From positions 35,637 through 99,636 of the forward strand of contig CALKBV010000013.1 of NCBI GenBank assembly GCA_937775265.1: DNA of 64,000 nucleotides. The letters are read 5' to 3'. Source of the stretch: an uncultured Pseudomonadales bacterium. GTDB taxonomy: Bacteria; Pseudomonadota; Gammaproteobacteria; Pseudomonadales; Azotimanducaceae. The position numbers and the translations under genes were made by a program. Positions 8,384-17,549 of this stretch are shown in pieces (positions within the stretch are counted from its first letter, which is position 1; each line of letters starts with the position of its first letter). Under the pieces are notes generated by a model. The model did not search any database. It saw only the letters and a list, made by a program, of their open reading frames with translations, and was not told where the DNA came from.

Positions 8384-9517
8384 ATGGATTTCTCTTTCTC
8401 AGAGGAGCAGGGTCTCTTGCAGGATAGTATCCAGCGATATATCCAGAATAGTTACACCTTCGATGCCCGACAGAAAATATTAAAGTCTGAAGAGGGCTTC
8501 AGCCGCGAAAATTGGGCAACTTTTGCAGAGTTGGGTTGGCTGGCGCTCCCCTTCAGAGAAGAGTCAGGTGGTTTCGGTGGCACTGCCGTCGAGACGATGA
8601 TTATGATGGAAGAGTTTGGTAAAGGCCTGGTCGTTGAGCCCTACGTCTCCACAGTCATCATGGCAGGTTCGGTGATTGAAGCCGGTGGTACTGCAGAGCA
8701 CATTGAGGGAGTGCTCACCGAGATCATGGCGGGAACAAAATTTGCGTCTCTTGCCTATGTCGAACCTCAGGCAAGATTTAATCTCGCTGACGTCACCACA
8801 ACAGCGAAAGTCGAAGGCGATGGCTACGTCATTAATGGTTTTAAGGGTGTGGTGCTAGGTGGTCCGTCAGCAGATGTTCTGGTTGTTCCTGCCAGGACAT
8901 CCGGTGATCAAAAAGACGAATCCGGAATCACACTGTTTCTGGTTGAGGCTTCAGCGAGTGGGATATCAAAACGCGATTACCCAACAATTGATGGCTTGCA
9001 GGCCTCTGAAATCAGCCTGGACAACGTATCAGTACCCGCAAGTGCTGTCTTGGGTGAAGTCGATAAAGGCCTCGGGCTTCTTGAGCTTGGGATCAACAAC
9101 GGCATTCTCGCCGTTGGTGCGGAAGCAGTTGGCGCAATGGAAGTGCTGTACAAGACAACCGTTGAATATTGTAAGACCCGCGAACAGTTCGGGCAGCCAA
9201 TTGGAAAGTTCCAGGTGCTTCAGCACCGTATGGTAGATATGTTCATGGAGCATGAGCAGGCAAAATCCCTGCTCTACATGGCAGCTCTTCGTATGAGCGA
9301 AGGTGATGAAGTTGAGGCCCTTAAAGCAGTGTCTGCATTGAAGGTCCAGATTGGCAAGGGCGGCAGGTTTGTCGGCCAGAACGCCATTCAACTGCATGGT
9401 GGTATGGGTATGACTGATGAGCTCAACGTGGGCCACTACTTCAAACGCCTTACTGCCATTGAGACACTGTTTGGTAACGTAGATCATCACCTGAAGAAGT
9501 ATTCGCAGGTAGCTTGA
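8384..9517 (+). CDS. Acyl-CoA dehydrogenase
   Basis: A 377-residue FAD-dependent acyl-CoA dehydrogenase, catalysing alpha,beta-desaturation of an acyl-CoA. Seen in order: N-terminal helical domain beginning MDFSFSEEQGLLQ; middle beta domain with YVINGFKGVVLGG and ISLDNVSVPASAVLG; C-terminal helical domain with CKTREQFGQPIGKFQVLQH and LHGGMGMTDELNVGHYFKR. The start is set by family alignment and by AGGAG about ten bases before the ATG; an earlier in-frame start at 8336 lies across the promoter region. A hydrolase follows 68 bases downstream in the same direction. The substrate (fatty, branched or ring-derived acyl-CoA) cannot be told. Confidence 0.92.
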   Translation: MDFSFSEEQGLLQDSIQRYIQNSYTFDARQKILKSEEGFSRENWATFAELGWLALPFREESGGFGGTAVETMIMMEEFGKGLVVEPYVSTVIMAGSVIEAGGTAEHIEGVLTEIMAGTKFASLAYVEPQARFNLADVTTTAKVEGDGYVINGFKGVVLGGPSADVLVVPARTSGDQKDESGITLFLVEASASGISKRDYPTIDGLQASEISLDNVSVPASAVLGEVDKGLGLLELGINNGILAVGAEAVGAMEVLYKTTVEYCKTREQFGQPIGKFQVLQHRMVDMFMEHEQAKSLLYMAALRMSEGDEVEALKAVSALKVQIGKGGRFVGQNAIQLHGGMGMTDELNVGHYFKRLTAIETLFGNVDHHLKKYSQVA

Positions 9518-9585
9518 TCCCTGAGAGATTCATCATTTGAAGAATAAGCACCTATAGAATAGGCCTGCAGGAGGGTAAATAGTTA

Positions 9586-10455
9586 ATGAGTGATTCGACC
9601 TATACGACGCCTGACTGGTTCTGGGAAGCGATCGATACCAAACCTGAATCAGGGTTCATCGATGTCGAAGGCTCCGATATCAACTACCTCTACTGGAGTG
9701 AACCGGGAAACCCGGGTTTGCTTTTTGTTCACGGGCACAACGCCCATTCACACTGGTGGGACTTTATCGCCCCATCCTATAAAGATGATTACCAGAGCGT
9801 AGCGGTGGATATGTCCGGTATGGGAGACAGTGACCATCGGGACGAGTATTCCGCTGATCTTTATGCCCAGGAGATTGTTGCGGTTGCTGATAAGTGCAAC
9901 ATGGGGCCCGATACAATTTTGGCGTCACATAGCTATGGCGGGATTATGTCGATTCGTGCGGTGGCGCAATATCCTGATCGTTTCAAGGGCCTGATCCTGC
10001 TGGATTCAGGGGTCAAGCACCCCGATGACGTGACACCTCCGGAGCCTGACCGGCTCGCGAGGGCAAAAAGCTATCCCACTTCGGAAATCGCCCGCTCGAG
10101 ATTTCGTTTGCAGCCACCCCAGCAATGTCAGAACCAGTATGTTGTGGATCACATTGCCCGGACCTCGATCGAATATATCGATGATGGTTTTGGCTGGAAG
10201 TTTGATGAAGAACAGCGTTCCCGGATGAAGGCGTATGAAGACCTCGAGGCTGACTTCAGGTCCATCGCGATCAAGTGCGCGCTGATTTATGGCGCTGACA
10301 GTGAGTCGTTCAGCTCGAAAAGTGCAGAGCACATGAAATCCCTTCTTCCGAACCTTGAAGTCACCGAACTGGCTGATGCCCAGCATCACCTATTCCTTGA
10401 CCAGCCGGTCACCTTTATGGAATGTTTATCGAAACAGCTCGACGCCTGGAAATAG
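9586..10455 (+). CDS. Alpha/beta hydrolase
   Basis: A 289-residue alpha/beta hydrolase-fold enzyme. LLFVHGHNAHSHWW holds the oxyanion-hole HG motif; the nucleophile is S116 in SHSYGG; a late Asp near LIYGADSE and the His in DAQHHLFLD complete a triad. AGGAGG lies ahead of the ATG. It shares direction with the acyl-CoA dehydrogenase and ends in a strong terminator, so both are probably one transcript. A role in acyl-CoA or ester turnover with its neighbour is an inference. Confidence 0.88.
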   Translation: MSDSTYTTPDWFWEAIDTKPESGFIDVEGSDINYLYWSEPGNPGLLFVHGHNAHSHWWDFIAPSYKDDYQSVAVDMSGMGDSDHRDEYSADLYAQEIVAVADKCNMGPDTILASHSYGGIMSIRAVAQYPDRFKGLILLDSGVKHPDDVTPPEPDRLARAKSYPTSEIARSRFRLQPPQQCQNQYVVDHIARTSIEYIDDGFGWKFDEEQRSRMKAYEDLEADFRSIAIKCALIYGADSESFSSKSAEHMKSLLPNLEVTELADAQHHLFLDQPVTFMECLSKQLDAWK

Positions 10456-10469
10456 CCCAGGTTTCAGGC

Positions 10470-10500
10470 AAAAAAAAGGGACCTTCTGGTCCCTTTTTTA
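10470..10500. terminator. Bidirectional rho-independent terminator
   Basis: An A tract, then GGGACC-TTCT-GGTCCC, then TTTTTT. It sits between the convergent hydrolase and thiolase genes and can serve both strands. Confidence 0.9.
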
Positions 10501-10531
10501 ATGTTGCTATGCAGGATGTACTACATAAGGT

Positions 10532-11719
10532 TTAGCAGGCTTCAAAAAGCCCGGCCGCACCCATACCGCCACCAATACACATGGACACAATGCCGTACTT
10601 CTTCTCGCGACGCTTGAGCTCACGAAGAATGTGGCCGGTGAGGCGAGAACCCGTCATGCCGAAAGGATGGCCGATTGAGATTGAGCCACCATTGACGTTG
10701 TAGATCTCTGGATCAATTTCCAGGGCATCCCTGCTATACAGACACTGTGAAGCGAAAGCTTCGTTCAGTTCAACCAGGTCAATGTCGGCCATGGTCAGGC
10801 CATTGGCTTTGAGCAACTTGGGTACCGCAAATACCGGACCAATGCCCATTTCGTCTGGCTCACATCCAGCGACAGTCCAGCCGCGGAAGTATGCCATTGG
10901 CTCAAGTCCAAGTTGCTGCGCACGTTCAGCGCTCATCACTAGCGTCATGGATGCGCCGTCAGAGAGCTGTGATGCGTTACCAGCGGTCACTGTGCCGTCT
11001 TCTTCGAATACTGGCTTAAGGCTCGCAAGGCCTTCAAGCGTTGTTTCAGGGCGGTTACATTCGTCACCGACACAAACGCCATCGACGATTTCGGTTTCCT
11101 TGGTTTCCTTGTTGACGACCTTCGCGTACTTGGTCTTCATGGGCACGATTTCGTCGTCAAACAAGCCAGACTGTTGTGCGGCGGCGGTGCGCTTCTGGCT
11201 TTCAAGGGAAAATTCGTCCTGGTATTCGCGCGATACGTTGTAGCGCCTTGCAACAACCTCAGCGGTGTTACCCATCGCCATAAAAATGTCTGGAGACTTC
11301 TCGCGAATAGTCGGGTGAATGTCCGACTTTCCCGGTGTTTGTCTTTGATTGGATGAAATGGACTCAACACCACCGGCGATCATAACCTCTGAACAACCAC
11401 TTGCGATCTGGTTAGCTGCAAATGCGATGGAATTCAGGCCGGATGAACATGCCCGGCTGATAGTGGATCCTGCAGTAGTAATGGGTAACTGGGAAAGAAT
11501 CACCGCGAGTCGTGCGACGTTTCCACCTTGCTCACCTGTCTGGCTTGCCGCGCCGACTATAACGTCTTCGACTTCAACAGGATCCAGTGTTGGGTTGCGC
11601 TCAAGCAGGGCATTAATGCAGTGCGCCACCATATCGTCTGGTCGGGTCAGGTTGAAGGTTCCCCTGAATGATTTAGCCAGTCCTGTTCTTACACTATCTA
11701 CTATGACTACGTCGCGCAT
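10532..11719 (-). CDS. Acetyl-CoA C-acetyltransferase (thiolase)
   Basis: A 395-residue thiolase. The acyl-accepting cysteine is C91 in SRACSSGLNS; the catalytic histidine is in GHPFGMTGSR; the second cysteine is C381 in CIGGGMGAAG; NEAFA is also present. The start MRDVVIVDSVRTGLAKSFRG is typical, with GGAG upstream. It either condenses two acetyl-CoA or cleaves 3-ketoacyl-CoA. Together with the nearby acyl-CoA dehydrogenase, beta-oxidation is the likelier setting. There is no adjacent 3-hydroxyacyl-CoA dehydrogenase, so it is not a classical fadAB pair. Confidence 0.92.
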   Translation of the reverse strand: MRDVVIVDSVRTGLAKSFRGTFNLTRPDDMVAHCINALLERNPTLDPVEVEDVIVGAASQTGEQGGNVARLAVILSQLPITTAGSTISRACSSGLNSIAFAANQIASGCSEVMIAGGVESISSNQRQTPGKSDIHPTIREKSPDIFMAMGNTAEVVARRYNVSREYQDEFSLESQKRTAAAQQSGLFDDEIVPMKTKYAKVVNKETKETEIVDGVCVGDECNRPETTLEGLASLKPVFEEDGTVTAGNASQLSDGASMTLVMSAERAQQLGLEPMAYFRGWTVAGCEPDEMGIGPVFAVPKLLKANGLTMADIDLVELNEAFASQCLYSRDALEIDPEIYNVNGGSISIGHPFGMTGSRLTGHILRELKRREKKYGIVSMCIGGGMGAAGLFEAC

Positions 11720-11895
11720 ACTCTTCTCCGTCTGGAAGCTTAAAAAGGGGGGTATTGTGCCTATATAGAATGTCGGTCACAAGCGCCTGACGATTCGGGG
11801 CGTAGAGCGGGTTTTTTACTGGCCCAGGTCGATAGATTGATCTTGGTCGGCAAATACATAATAGTTCCGGCTCGGAAAAAAATAGGCACCCACAG

Positions 11896-13371
11896 ATGAA
11901 ATACTTGCTAGCGATCGATCAGGGAACGACAAGCACCCGGGCTATTCTGTTCTCCAGTGAGGGTGAGCCATTGGGTGTTGCACAGCAGGAATTTGAGCAG
12001 CACTTCCCCAACGATGGGTGGGTCGAACATGATCCCGAGGACATCTGGCGGTCGACCATTGATGTCTGCAAAGAAGTGCTTGAGCAAAATGAAGTGTCAG
12101 CTTCCGATATAGCAGGTATCGGTATCACCAACCAGAGAGAGACCACCATCGTCTGGGATAAAGAAACCGGTGAACCGGTGTACAACGCTATCGTCTGGCA
12201 GGATCGTCGAACCGCAGACTTTTGTGAAACCCTGATCGATGAGGGACTCGAACCCTGGATTACCGGCAAGACTGGGCTTTTATTAGATCCGTATTTCTCA
12301 AGTACTAAATTAAAATGGATTCTCGATCATGTCGATGGCGCGCTGCAAAGAGCGCATGCCGGAGAGTTGCTGTTCGGGACAGTAGATACCTATCTGCTTT
12401 GGCGCCTCACAGGCGGTGCTAGCCATAAAACTGATGCGACCAATGCTTCCAGGACCATGTTATTCAACATCCACGAGCAAAAATGGGATGAAGAGATCCT
12501 GGCCAGGTTAAATGTGCCGCGATCAATGTTGCCGGAAGTTGAAGACTGTAGTGCAGATTTTGGCCTCACAGATCCGGGCCTGTTTGGTGCAGCGATCCCA
12601 ATACTGGGCATGGCAGGTGACCAGCAGGCGGCATTGATCGGGCAGGGTTGCTTCAAAGAGGGAATGATCAAGAGTACTTATGGGACCGGTTGTTTTGTAA
12701 TCATGAATACTGGTGGTGAAGCGATCGAGTCAAAAAACAAGCTCCTGACAACGGTGGCATACCGTATTAATGGCAAGGTTACCTATGGCCTTGAAGGTAG
12801 CATCTTCGTAGCAGGTGCTGCGGTACAGTGGCTCCGCGATGGCCTTAAACTGGTGTCCGAGGCAGCAGAAACGGAATCCATTGCCAGGGGACACCCGGTA
12901 AATCATGGCGTTTATCTGGTTCCGGCTTTCACCGGATTGGGTGCACCGTATTGGGACCCCAACGCCAGGGGCGCAATACTCGGCCTGACCCGTGATTCTG
13001 GTATTGCCGATATTGTCACAGCGACGCTGCAGTCAGTGTGTTTCCAGACTCAGGATTTACTGTCTGCGATGCAGCAGGATGGGGCGGTGCCAACGATCCT
13101 CAGGGTTGATGGCGGTATGGTCGAGAATAGCTGGCTTTCGCAGCATCTTGCAGATGTCCTGCAGTTACCAATAGACAGGCCCCGCGTCATTGAAACGACC
13201 GCATTAGGCGTTGCCTATCTGGCGGGGTTAAGAGCGGGCATATTTGCTGAACTGGATGATGTTGCTGAGAAATGGCAGCTAGAACAGCGATTTGAGCCTG
13301 TTATGCCGCCAGAGGCTGCTGCGGAACTCTATAAGGGATGGCAGGCTGCGGTCGCCAGGGTAAGAAGTTAA
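11896..13371 (+). CDS. glpK: Glycerol kinase
   Basis: A 491-residue FGGY-family kinase that phosphorylates glycerol to glycerol 3-phosphate with ATP. The start [15 protein letters not shown] is diagnostic. [10 protein letters not shown] and [12 protein letters not shown] form the substrate site, with [15 protein letters not shown] and TYGTGCF in the middle and [13 protein letters not shown] and [11 protein letters not shown] in the C-terminal domain. Length is close to E. coli GlpK (502). No glpF, glpD or glpR lies beside it. The 176-base divergent region shared with the thiolase presumably holds both promoters. Confidence 0.95.
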   Translation: MKYLLAIDQGTTSTRAILFSSEGEPLGVAQQEFEQHFPNDGWVEHDPEDIWRSTIDVCKEVLEQNEVSASDIAGIGITNQRETTIVWDKETGEPVYNAIVWQDRRTADFCETLIDEGLEPWITGKTGLLLDPYFSSTKLKWILDHVDGALQRAHAGELLFGTVDTYLLWRLTGGASHKTDATNASRTMLFNIHEQKWDEEILARLNVPRSMLPEVEDCSADFGLTDPGLFGAAIPILGMAGDQQAALIGQGCFKEGMIKSTYGTGCFVIMNTGGEAIESKNKLLTTVAYRINGKVTYGLEGSIFVAGAAVQWLRDGLKLVSEAAETESIARGHPVNHGVYLVPAFTGLGAPYWDPNARGAILGLTRDSGIADIVTATLQSVCFQTQDLLSAMQQDGAVPTILRVDGGMVENSWLSQHLADVLQLPIDRPRVIETTALGVAYLAGLRAGIFAELDDVAEKWQLEQRFEPVMPPEAAAELYKGWQAAVARVRS

Positions 13372-13433
13372 CAACAAGTTAAAGGCGGTTACAGTACAAG
13401 AAGATACCCATCACGGATCTTCTCAAGTAGGCA

Positions 13434-14600
13434 CTAAACCGCTTCAACCAGTTGGCAGACTATTTCGCAGATCTGTTCTGCTTCGTCATCCGTAATCGTC
13501 AGGGGTGGCAATAACCGAATCACCTTGTCTGCGGCGACATTGATCAGGATCCCTTTCTCAAGGCCTTTTGCCACCAGGTCTCCACAAGGTGAATTCAGCT
13601 CGATGCCAATCATCAGGCCCATGCCGCGGATATCTTTTACGCAGTTAAGGTCGCTCAGTCGCTGCCTGAATTCCCCCATCATGCGATCGCCGAGTTCTCC
13701 GGCGCGCCTGGCCAGACCTAGTTTTTCGATCTGGTCTACAACGGTAATAGCCACCGCGCAGGAGAGAGGATTACCGCCAAAAGTTGATCCATGGTTGCCT
13801 GGGCCAAGTACCTCGGCGGCCTTACCCCGAGCCAGACAGACCCCAATGGGTATCCCGTTGCCTAGGCCTTTTGCGAGCGTCACCACATCCGGTTTGATAC
13901 CGGATGACTGGTAACAAAAGTACTGACCTGTTCTGCCGTTACCCGTCTGGATTTCGTCCAGAATCAGCAGCCAGTCGTTTTCGTCGCAAATCTCTCTAAG
14001 GGAGGCCAGATAGTTCTGGTCAGGAACCTGAATACCGCCTTCACCCTGGATGGGCTCGACCATCACGGCAACTACTTCCTTGTTGTGTTCTGCGATCTGG
14101 CGAACGGCCTCTACATCGTTGTACGGGACACGGGCAAAGCCTTTCACCAGAGGCTCAAAGCCGGCATGGACTTTTCTGTTCCCTGTTGCGGTGAGCGTAG
14201 CCAGGGTACGACCATGAAAAGAAGAATCTGCAACGATAATCGTCGGTGTCTCGATTGCCTTTTTGTTGCCGTAAAGTCGGGCGATTTTAATGGCACATTC
14301 GTTTGCTTCCGCACCCGAGTTTCCGAAAAACATGTTATCCATGCCAGACATTTGCTGCAGTTTTTCAGCGAGTTCTTCCTGTTTGGGAACGCGATACAGG
14401 TTTGACGTATGAAGCAGCGTGGTGGATTGTTCGCTAATGGTCTTTGCTACTTCGGGGTTTGCGTGACCTAACACCACGACGGCAAGACCTCCAAGCGCAT
14501 CCAGGAACCGGTTGCCATTTGTGTCGGTCAGCCAGGCTCCGTCTCCTTTTACGAAAGAGATGTCCTGTCGTCCATAGGTTGGCATGATTGCATCTGGCAT
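13434..14600 (-). CDS. argD: Acetylornithine/succinyldiaminopimelate aminotransferase
   Basis: A 388-residue class III PLP aminotransferase in arginine biosynthesis, converting N-acetylglutamate semialdehyde to N-acetylornithine; family members also act in lysine synthesis. FFGNSGAEANECAIK and SFHGRTLATLTATGN bind the cofactor phosphate; LILDEIQTGNGRTG holds the conserved Asp; the PLP lysine is in TLAKGLGNGIPIG; GNHGSTFGGNPL follows. The divergent gene is grxD, with 203 bases between. argG lies 3 kb away but is not in the same operon. Confidence 0.9.
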   Translation of the reverse strand: MPDAIMPTYGRQDISFVKGDGAWLTDTNGNRFLDALGGLAVVVLGHANPEVAKTISEQSTTLLHTSNLYRVPKQEELAEKLQQMSGMDNMFFGNSGAEANECAIKIARLYGNKKAIETPTIIVADSSFHGRTLATLTATGNRKVHAGFEPLVKGFARVPYNDVEAVRQIAEHNKEVVAVMVEPIQGEGGIQVPDQNYLASLREICDENDWLLILDEIQTGNGRTGQYFCYQSSGIKPDVVTLAKGLGNGIPIGVCLARGKAAEVLGPGNHGSTFGGNPLSCAVAITVVDQIEKLGLARRAGELGDRMMGEFRQRLSDLNCVKDIRGMGLMIGIELNSPCGDLVAKGLEKGILINVAADKVIRLLPPLTITDDEAEQICEIVCQLVEAV

Positions 14601-14803
14601 GGTGTTCTCCGGCTTTTGGAAAAAGGGGCGATGATAAACCAGATCAATGAAGCCGGAAAGGGTGACACCACGCGATCGGACGAGCTTATTCCAGTTGGAC
14701 AGCTCATTTATTCCAGATTGTTTAGTAATGATTTGCCCATCCGTGCTTTAAAAAGGGTAAAATCGCCGTTAATTTAACGTTGACTAACTAATGAGACGAA
14801 GAA

Positions 14804-15130
14804 ATGGAAATCCACGAAACCATCCGTGAGCAGATAGCCGCTAACCCGGTATTGCTTTATATGAAAGGCTCACCTGACCAGCCACAGTGCGGATTCTCGG
14901 CGCAGGTAAGTCAGGTGCTGATGGCATGCGGTGAGCGTTTTGCCTACATCGATATTTTGGCGAATCCGGAAATACGGTCCCATTTACCAGAAGTGTCGGA
15001 ATGGCCAACTTTTCCGCAGCTGTTTATTGCTGGTGAACTGGTCGGTGGCTGCGATATTATCGTCGAGATGCACGAATCGGGTGAACTTCAGCCGATGATC
15101 AAGGAAGTAGTGCCAGCGGACGCAGGTTAG
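14804..15130 (+). CDS. grxD: Monothiol glutaredoxin, CGFS type
   Basis: A 108-residue monothiol glutaredoxin with CGFS at residues 29-32 (C29), preceded by LLYMKGSPDQPQ and followed by WPTFPQLFIAGELVGGCDI. This family binds [2Fe-2S] clusters with glutathione and moves them to target proteins in the cytosol. A TAAAAT hexamer at 14758-14763 and a 13-base palindrome CGTTAA-T-TTAACG at 14767-14779 lie just upstream and may be promoter elements. Rubrerythrin follows 74 bases later. Confidence 0.95.
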   Translation: MEIHETIREQIAANPVLLYMKGSPDQPQCGFSAQVSQVLMACGERFAYIDILANPEIRSHLPEVSEWPTFPQLFIAGELVGGCDIIVEMHESGELQPMIKEVVPADAG

Positions 15131-15133
15131 TGT

Positions 15134-15161
15134 TTTACTGTTCGGGGCGCATCGGTATACT
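15134..15161 (+). promoter_or_regulatory. Possible promoter of rubrerythrin
   Basis: TTTACT at 15134-15139, a 16-base gap and TATACT at 15156-15161 give a moderate sigma-70 match. Transcription would start about 35 bases before the rubrerythrin ATG. Confidence 0.4.
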
Positions 15162-15204
15162 GGTGGCCTGCAACATTTTCATGACCAATTGGTGAGGAAC
15201 AAGA

Positions 15205-15624
15205 ATGAGTTTAAAAGATACCCAAACAGAACAGAATCTTAAGGATGCATTTGCCGGGGAGTCTCAGGCAAACCGGCGGTATCTGTATTTTGCAGCAAAG
15301 GCTGATGTCGAAGGTTACAACGACGTTTCCGCTGTATTTCGATCCACTGCAGAAGGTGAAACTGGCCACGCTCACGGCCACCTGGAATACCTTGAAGAAA
15401 CTGGTGATCCAGCAACGGGTCTACCCATTGGTTCAACTTCCAACAACCTGGCGGCGGCTATTGCCGGCGAAACCCATGAATATACTGACATGTATCCTGG
15501 TATGGCCAAGACTGCCCGGGATGAGGGTTTTGACGAAATTGCTGACTGGATGGAAACGCTTGCCAAAGCTGAGCGTTCACATGCAAACAGGTTCCAGAAA
15601 GCATTGGATAGCCTAGACGGGTAA
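15205..15624 (+). CDS. Rubrerythrin, short form without rubredoxin domain
   Basis: A 139-residue ferritin-like four-helix protein. Diiron ligands are visible in [44 protein letters not shown] and [13 protein letters not shown]. It ends at DSLDG, so the C-terminal rubredoxin domain of classical rubrerythrin is missing. Members reduce hydrogen peroxide in the cytosol. The neighbouring grxD suggests a shared link to redox or iron-sulfur stress. It has its own possible promoter and is followed by a strong terminator. Confidence 0.92.
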   Translation: MSLKDTQTEQNLKDAFAGESQANRRYLYFAAKADVEGYNDVSAVFRSTAEGETGHAHGHLEYLEETGDPATGLPIGSTSNNLAAAIAGETHEYTDMYPGMAKTARDEGFDEIADWMETLAKAERSHANRFQKALDSLDG

Positions 15625-15642
15625 TTACCGGCCAGCTGAATT

Positions 15643-15672
15643 AAAAAAGCCCGCTTGGCGGGCTTTTTTTTG
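15643..15672. terminator. Bidirectional rho-independent terminator
   Basis: AAAAAA, GCCCGC-TTGG-CGGGC, then eight T. It lies between convergent rubrerythrin and rnt. Confidence 0.92.
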
Positions 15673-15680
15673 TCTGGATT

Positions 15681-16316
15681 TTAGTCGTAGTGTTCTTCAG
15701 GTAAGCCACCCAGTTGCCGCCAGCGATTGACGATAAGACAGAATACTTCGGCCGTCTTATCACAGTCGTACTTCGCAGAATGGGCTTCTTCACTATCAAA
15801 GGAGATACCTGCCACCTGGCAGGCACGGGCAAGAACAGTCTGCCCGAATGCCAGGCCGCACAGTGTTGCTGTATCAAATGCCGAGAATGGGTGGAATGGG
15901 TTTCTTTTGATGCCACATCGACTAGAGGCCTCGTTCAGGAAAGCCTGGTCGAAAGAGGCGTTGTGCGCGACGATAACGGCGCGCGAGCAACCGGTACGCT
16001 TAATCTCAGCTCGGATTGCGTTGAAAGAGTCTGTTAATGCGTCTTTCTCAGGTACAGCCATTCGAAAGGGGTGGTCGGGGTCAATGCCTGTAAATTCCAG
16101 CGCAGAAGGTTCGATATTTGAACCGGGGAATGGCTCTATGTTGAAGAACATTCTTTCGCCGGGAACCAGGTCACCCTCATCGTTCATCTGGGGTATGACG
16201 ATCGCACTTTCGAGCAGGGCATCAGTTTTGTAATTGAAGCCGCCTGTTTCCAGGTCGAGTACTACGGGGAGAAAGCCGCGAAAACGATGCGCTATCGGTA
16301 ATTTATCAAAGCTCAA
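15681..16316 (-). CDS. rnt: Ribonuclease T
   Basis: A 211-residue DEDDh-type 3'-5' exonuclease that trims the CCA end of tRNA and other small RNAs. Metal ligands are D21 and E23 in LDLETGGFN, D123 in HNASFDQAFL, and H179 and D184 in HSAKYDCD, the spacing seen in E. coli RNase T. Its start overlaps the pyrC stop by four bases, so the two genes are translationally coupled. Confidence 0.95.
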   Translation of the reverse strand: MSFDKLPIAHRFRGFLPVVLDLETGGFNYKTDALLESAIVIPQMNDEGDLVPGERMFFNIEPFPGSNIEPSALEFTGIDPDHPFRMAVPEKDALTDSFNAIRAEIKRTGCSRAVIVAHNASFDQAFLNEASSRCGIKRNPFHPFSAFDTATLCGLAFGQTVLARACQVAGISFDSEEAHSAKYDCDKTAEVFCLIVNRWRQLGGLPEEHYD

Positions 16317-17377
16317 ATGGCACCGTCACTTAAAGGGGGCCGATCCCCCATTCTAACCTGCCAGCGTACCACATCACCGCCCCGGGTAGGGACTAACTCA
16401 TCATTGCCGAAAGTCAGTGCTGATGCTACCTGCCAGTCCTGGCGAATCAGTTCGATAGAATCTTCATTGCGTGGGACTTGATAAAAGTCAGCGCCAAATT
16501 CGCTGGTAAAGGCTTCAAGGCGGTCTAACTGACCCTCAGCTTCAAAAATCTCTGTATACAGTTCAAGGGCGGCGTGGGCTGTGTAGCAGCCTGCAGCGCA
16601 GCCACATGCGTTTTCTTTGGCATGACGTGGATGAGGGGCGGAGTCTGTCCCGATAAAGAAGCTCGAATCACCAGAAGTTGCGGCGCGAATTAGCGCCGCC
16701 TGGTGTACATTTCTTTTTAGGACCGGCAGGCAATAGTGTATAGGCTTCATGCCGCCTGCGAGCATATCGTTTCGGTTGTACAAAAGGTGGTGGGCAGTAA
16801 TGGTTGCCGCCACTTTGGCGCTAGCGTCCTGGACGAATTCCACTGCCTCTCTGGTAGTAATGTGTTCCAGAATGACGCGCAGGGAAGGAAAGGTTGCTGC
16901 GATACGACTGAGGATTCGGTCGATAAAAACAGCTTCCCGATCGAAGATATCAACATCCTGGTCAGTCACCTCGCCGTGAATGGAGAGAATGACGTCATGC
17001 TTCTGCATCGCTTCGAATATGGGGAACATTTCCTCTATTGCTCTGATCCCGAAGGCGGAATTGGTGGTCGCGCCGGCAGGGTAAAGTTTGAATGCGGGGG
17101 TAAATGGCGTCTCAGCTGCGGCCGCCACCGTGCCTTTGCTGGTCTCATCCGTCAGGTACAAGGCCATCATTGGTGAGAAACCCTCAGGGGCATGTTTCAG
17201 GATTCGGTCGCGATAGGCCGTCGCAAGCTCGACACTGGTGACCGGCGGGACCAGGTTTGGCATGACCAGGACCCTGCCAAAATACCGGGAGGCATCACCG
17301 ACAGTGCGTGCCAGGTATGCATCATCACGAAGATGGATGTGCCAGTCATCAGGGCGTTTCAGAGTGATTGATTGCAT
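16313..17377 (-). CDS. pyrC: Dihydroorotase
   Basis: A 354-residue class II dihydroorotase of pyrimidine synthesis, cyclising carbamoyl-aspartate. Zinc ligands H13 and H15 lie in DWHIHLRDD; the carboxylated lysine is about K97 in FKLYPAG; H134 is in SIHGEVTD, H172 in LEHITT, and the catalytic Asp is in IGTDSAPHPRHAKE. It is about the length of E. coli PyrC. It is upstream of rnt in an overlapping operon and divergent from argG. Confidence 0.95.
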   Translation of the reverse strand: MQSITLKRPDDWHIHLRDDAYLARTVGDASRYFGRVLVMPNLVPPVTSVELATAYRDRILKHAPEGFSPMMALYLTDETSKGTVAAAAETPFTPAFKLYPAGATTNSAFGIRAIEEMFPIFEAMQKHDVILSIHGEVTDQDVDIFDREAVFIDRILSRIAATFPSLRVILEHITTREAVEFVQDASAKVAATITAHHLLYNRNDMLAGGMKPIHYCLPVLKRNVHQAALIRAATSGDSSFFIGTDSAPHPRHAKENACGCAAGCYTAHAALELYTEIFEAEGQLDRLEAFTSEFGADFYQVPRNEDSIELIRQDWQVASALTFGNDELVPTRGGDVVRWQVRMGDRPPLSDGAI

Positions 17378-17549
17378 AAGGCTCAGGTTTCATTGGGCTT
17401 GGCTATTATATCACCTTTGCTCGCCGGCGCGTGCGGGTTCCATCGGCTGCACCCGAGTTGAACCGTCAGGCTATGGATTTCAGGTGAGGGAATTCGAATT
17501 TTGCGAAAAAACATGTAATATGGCGCCTCTTTTTTGCGAGACACTCTGA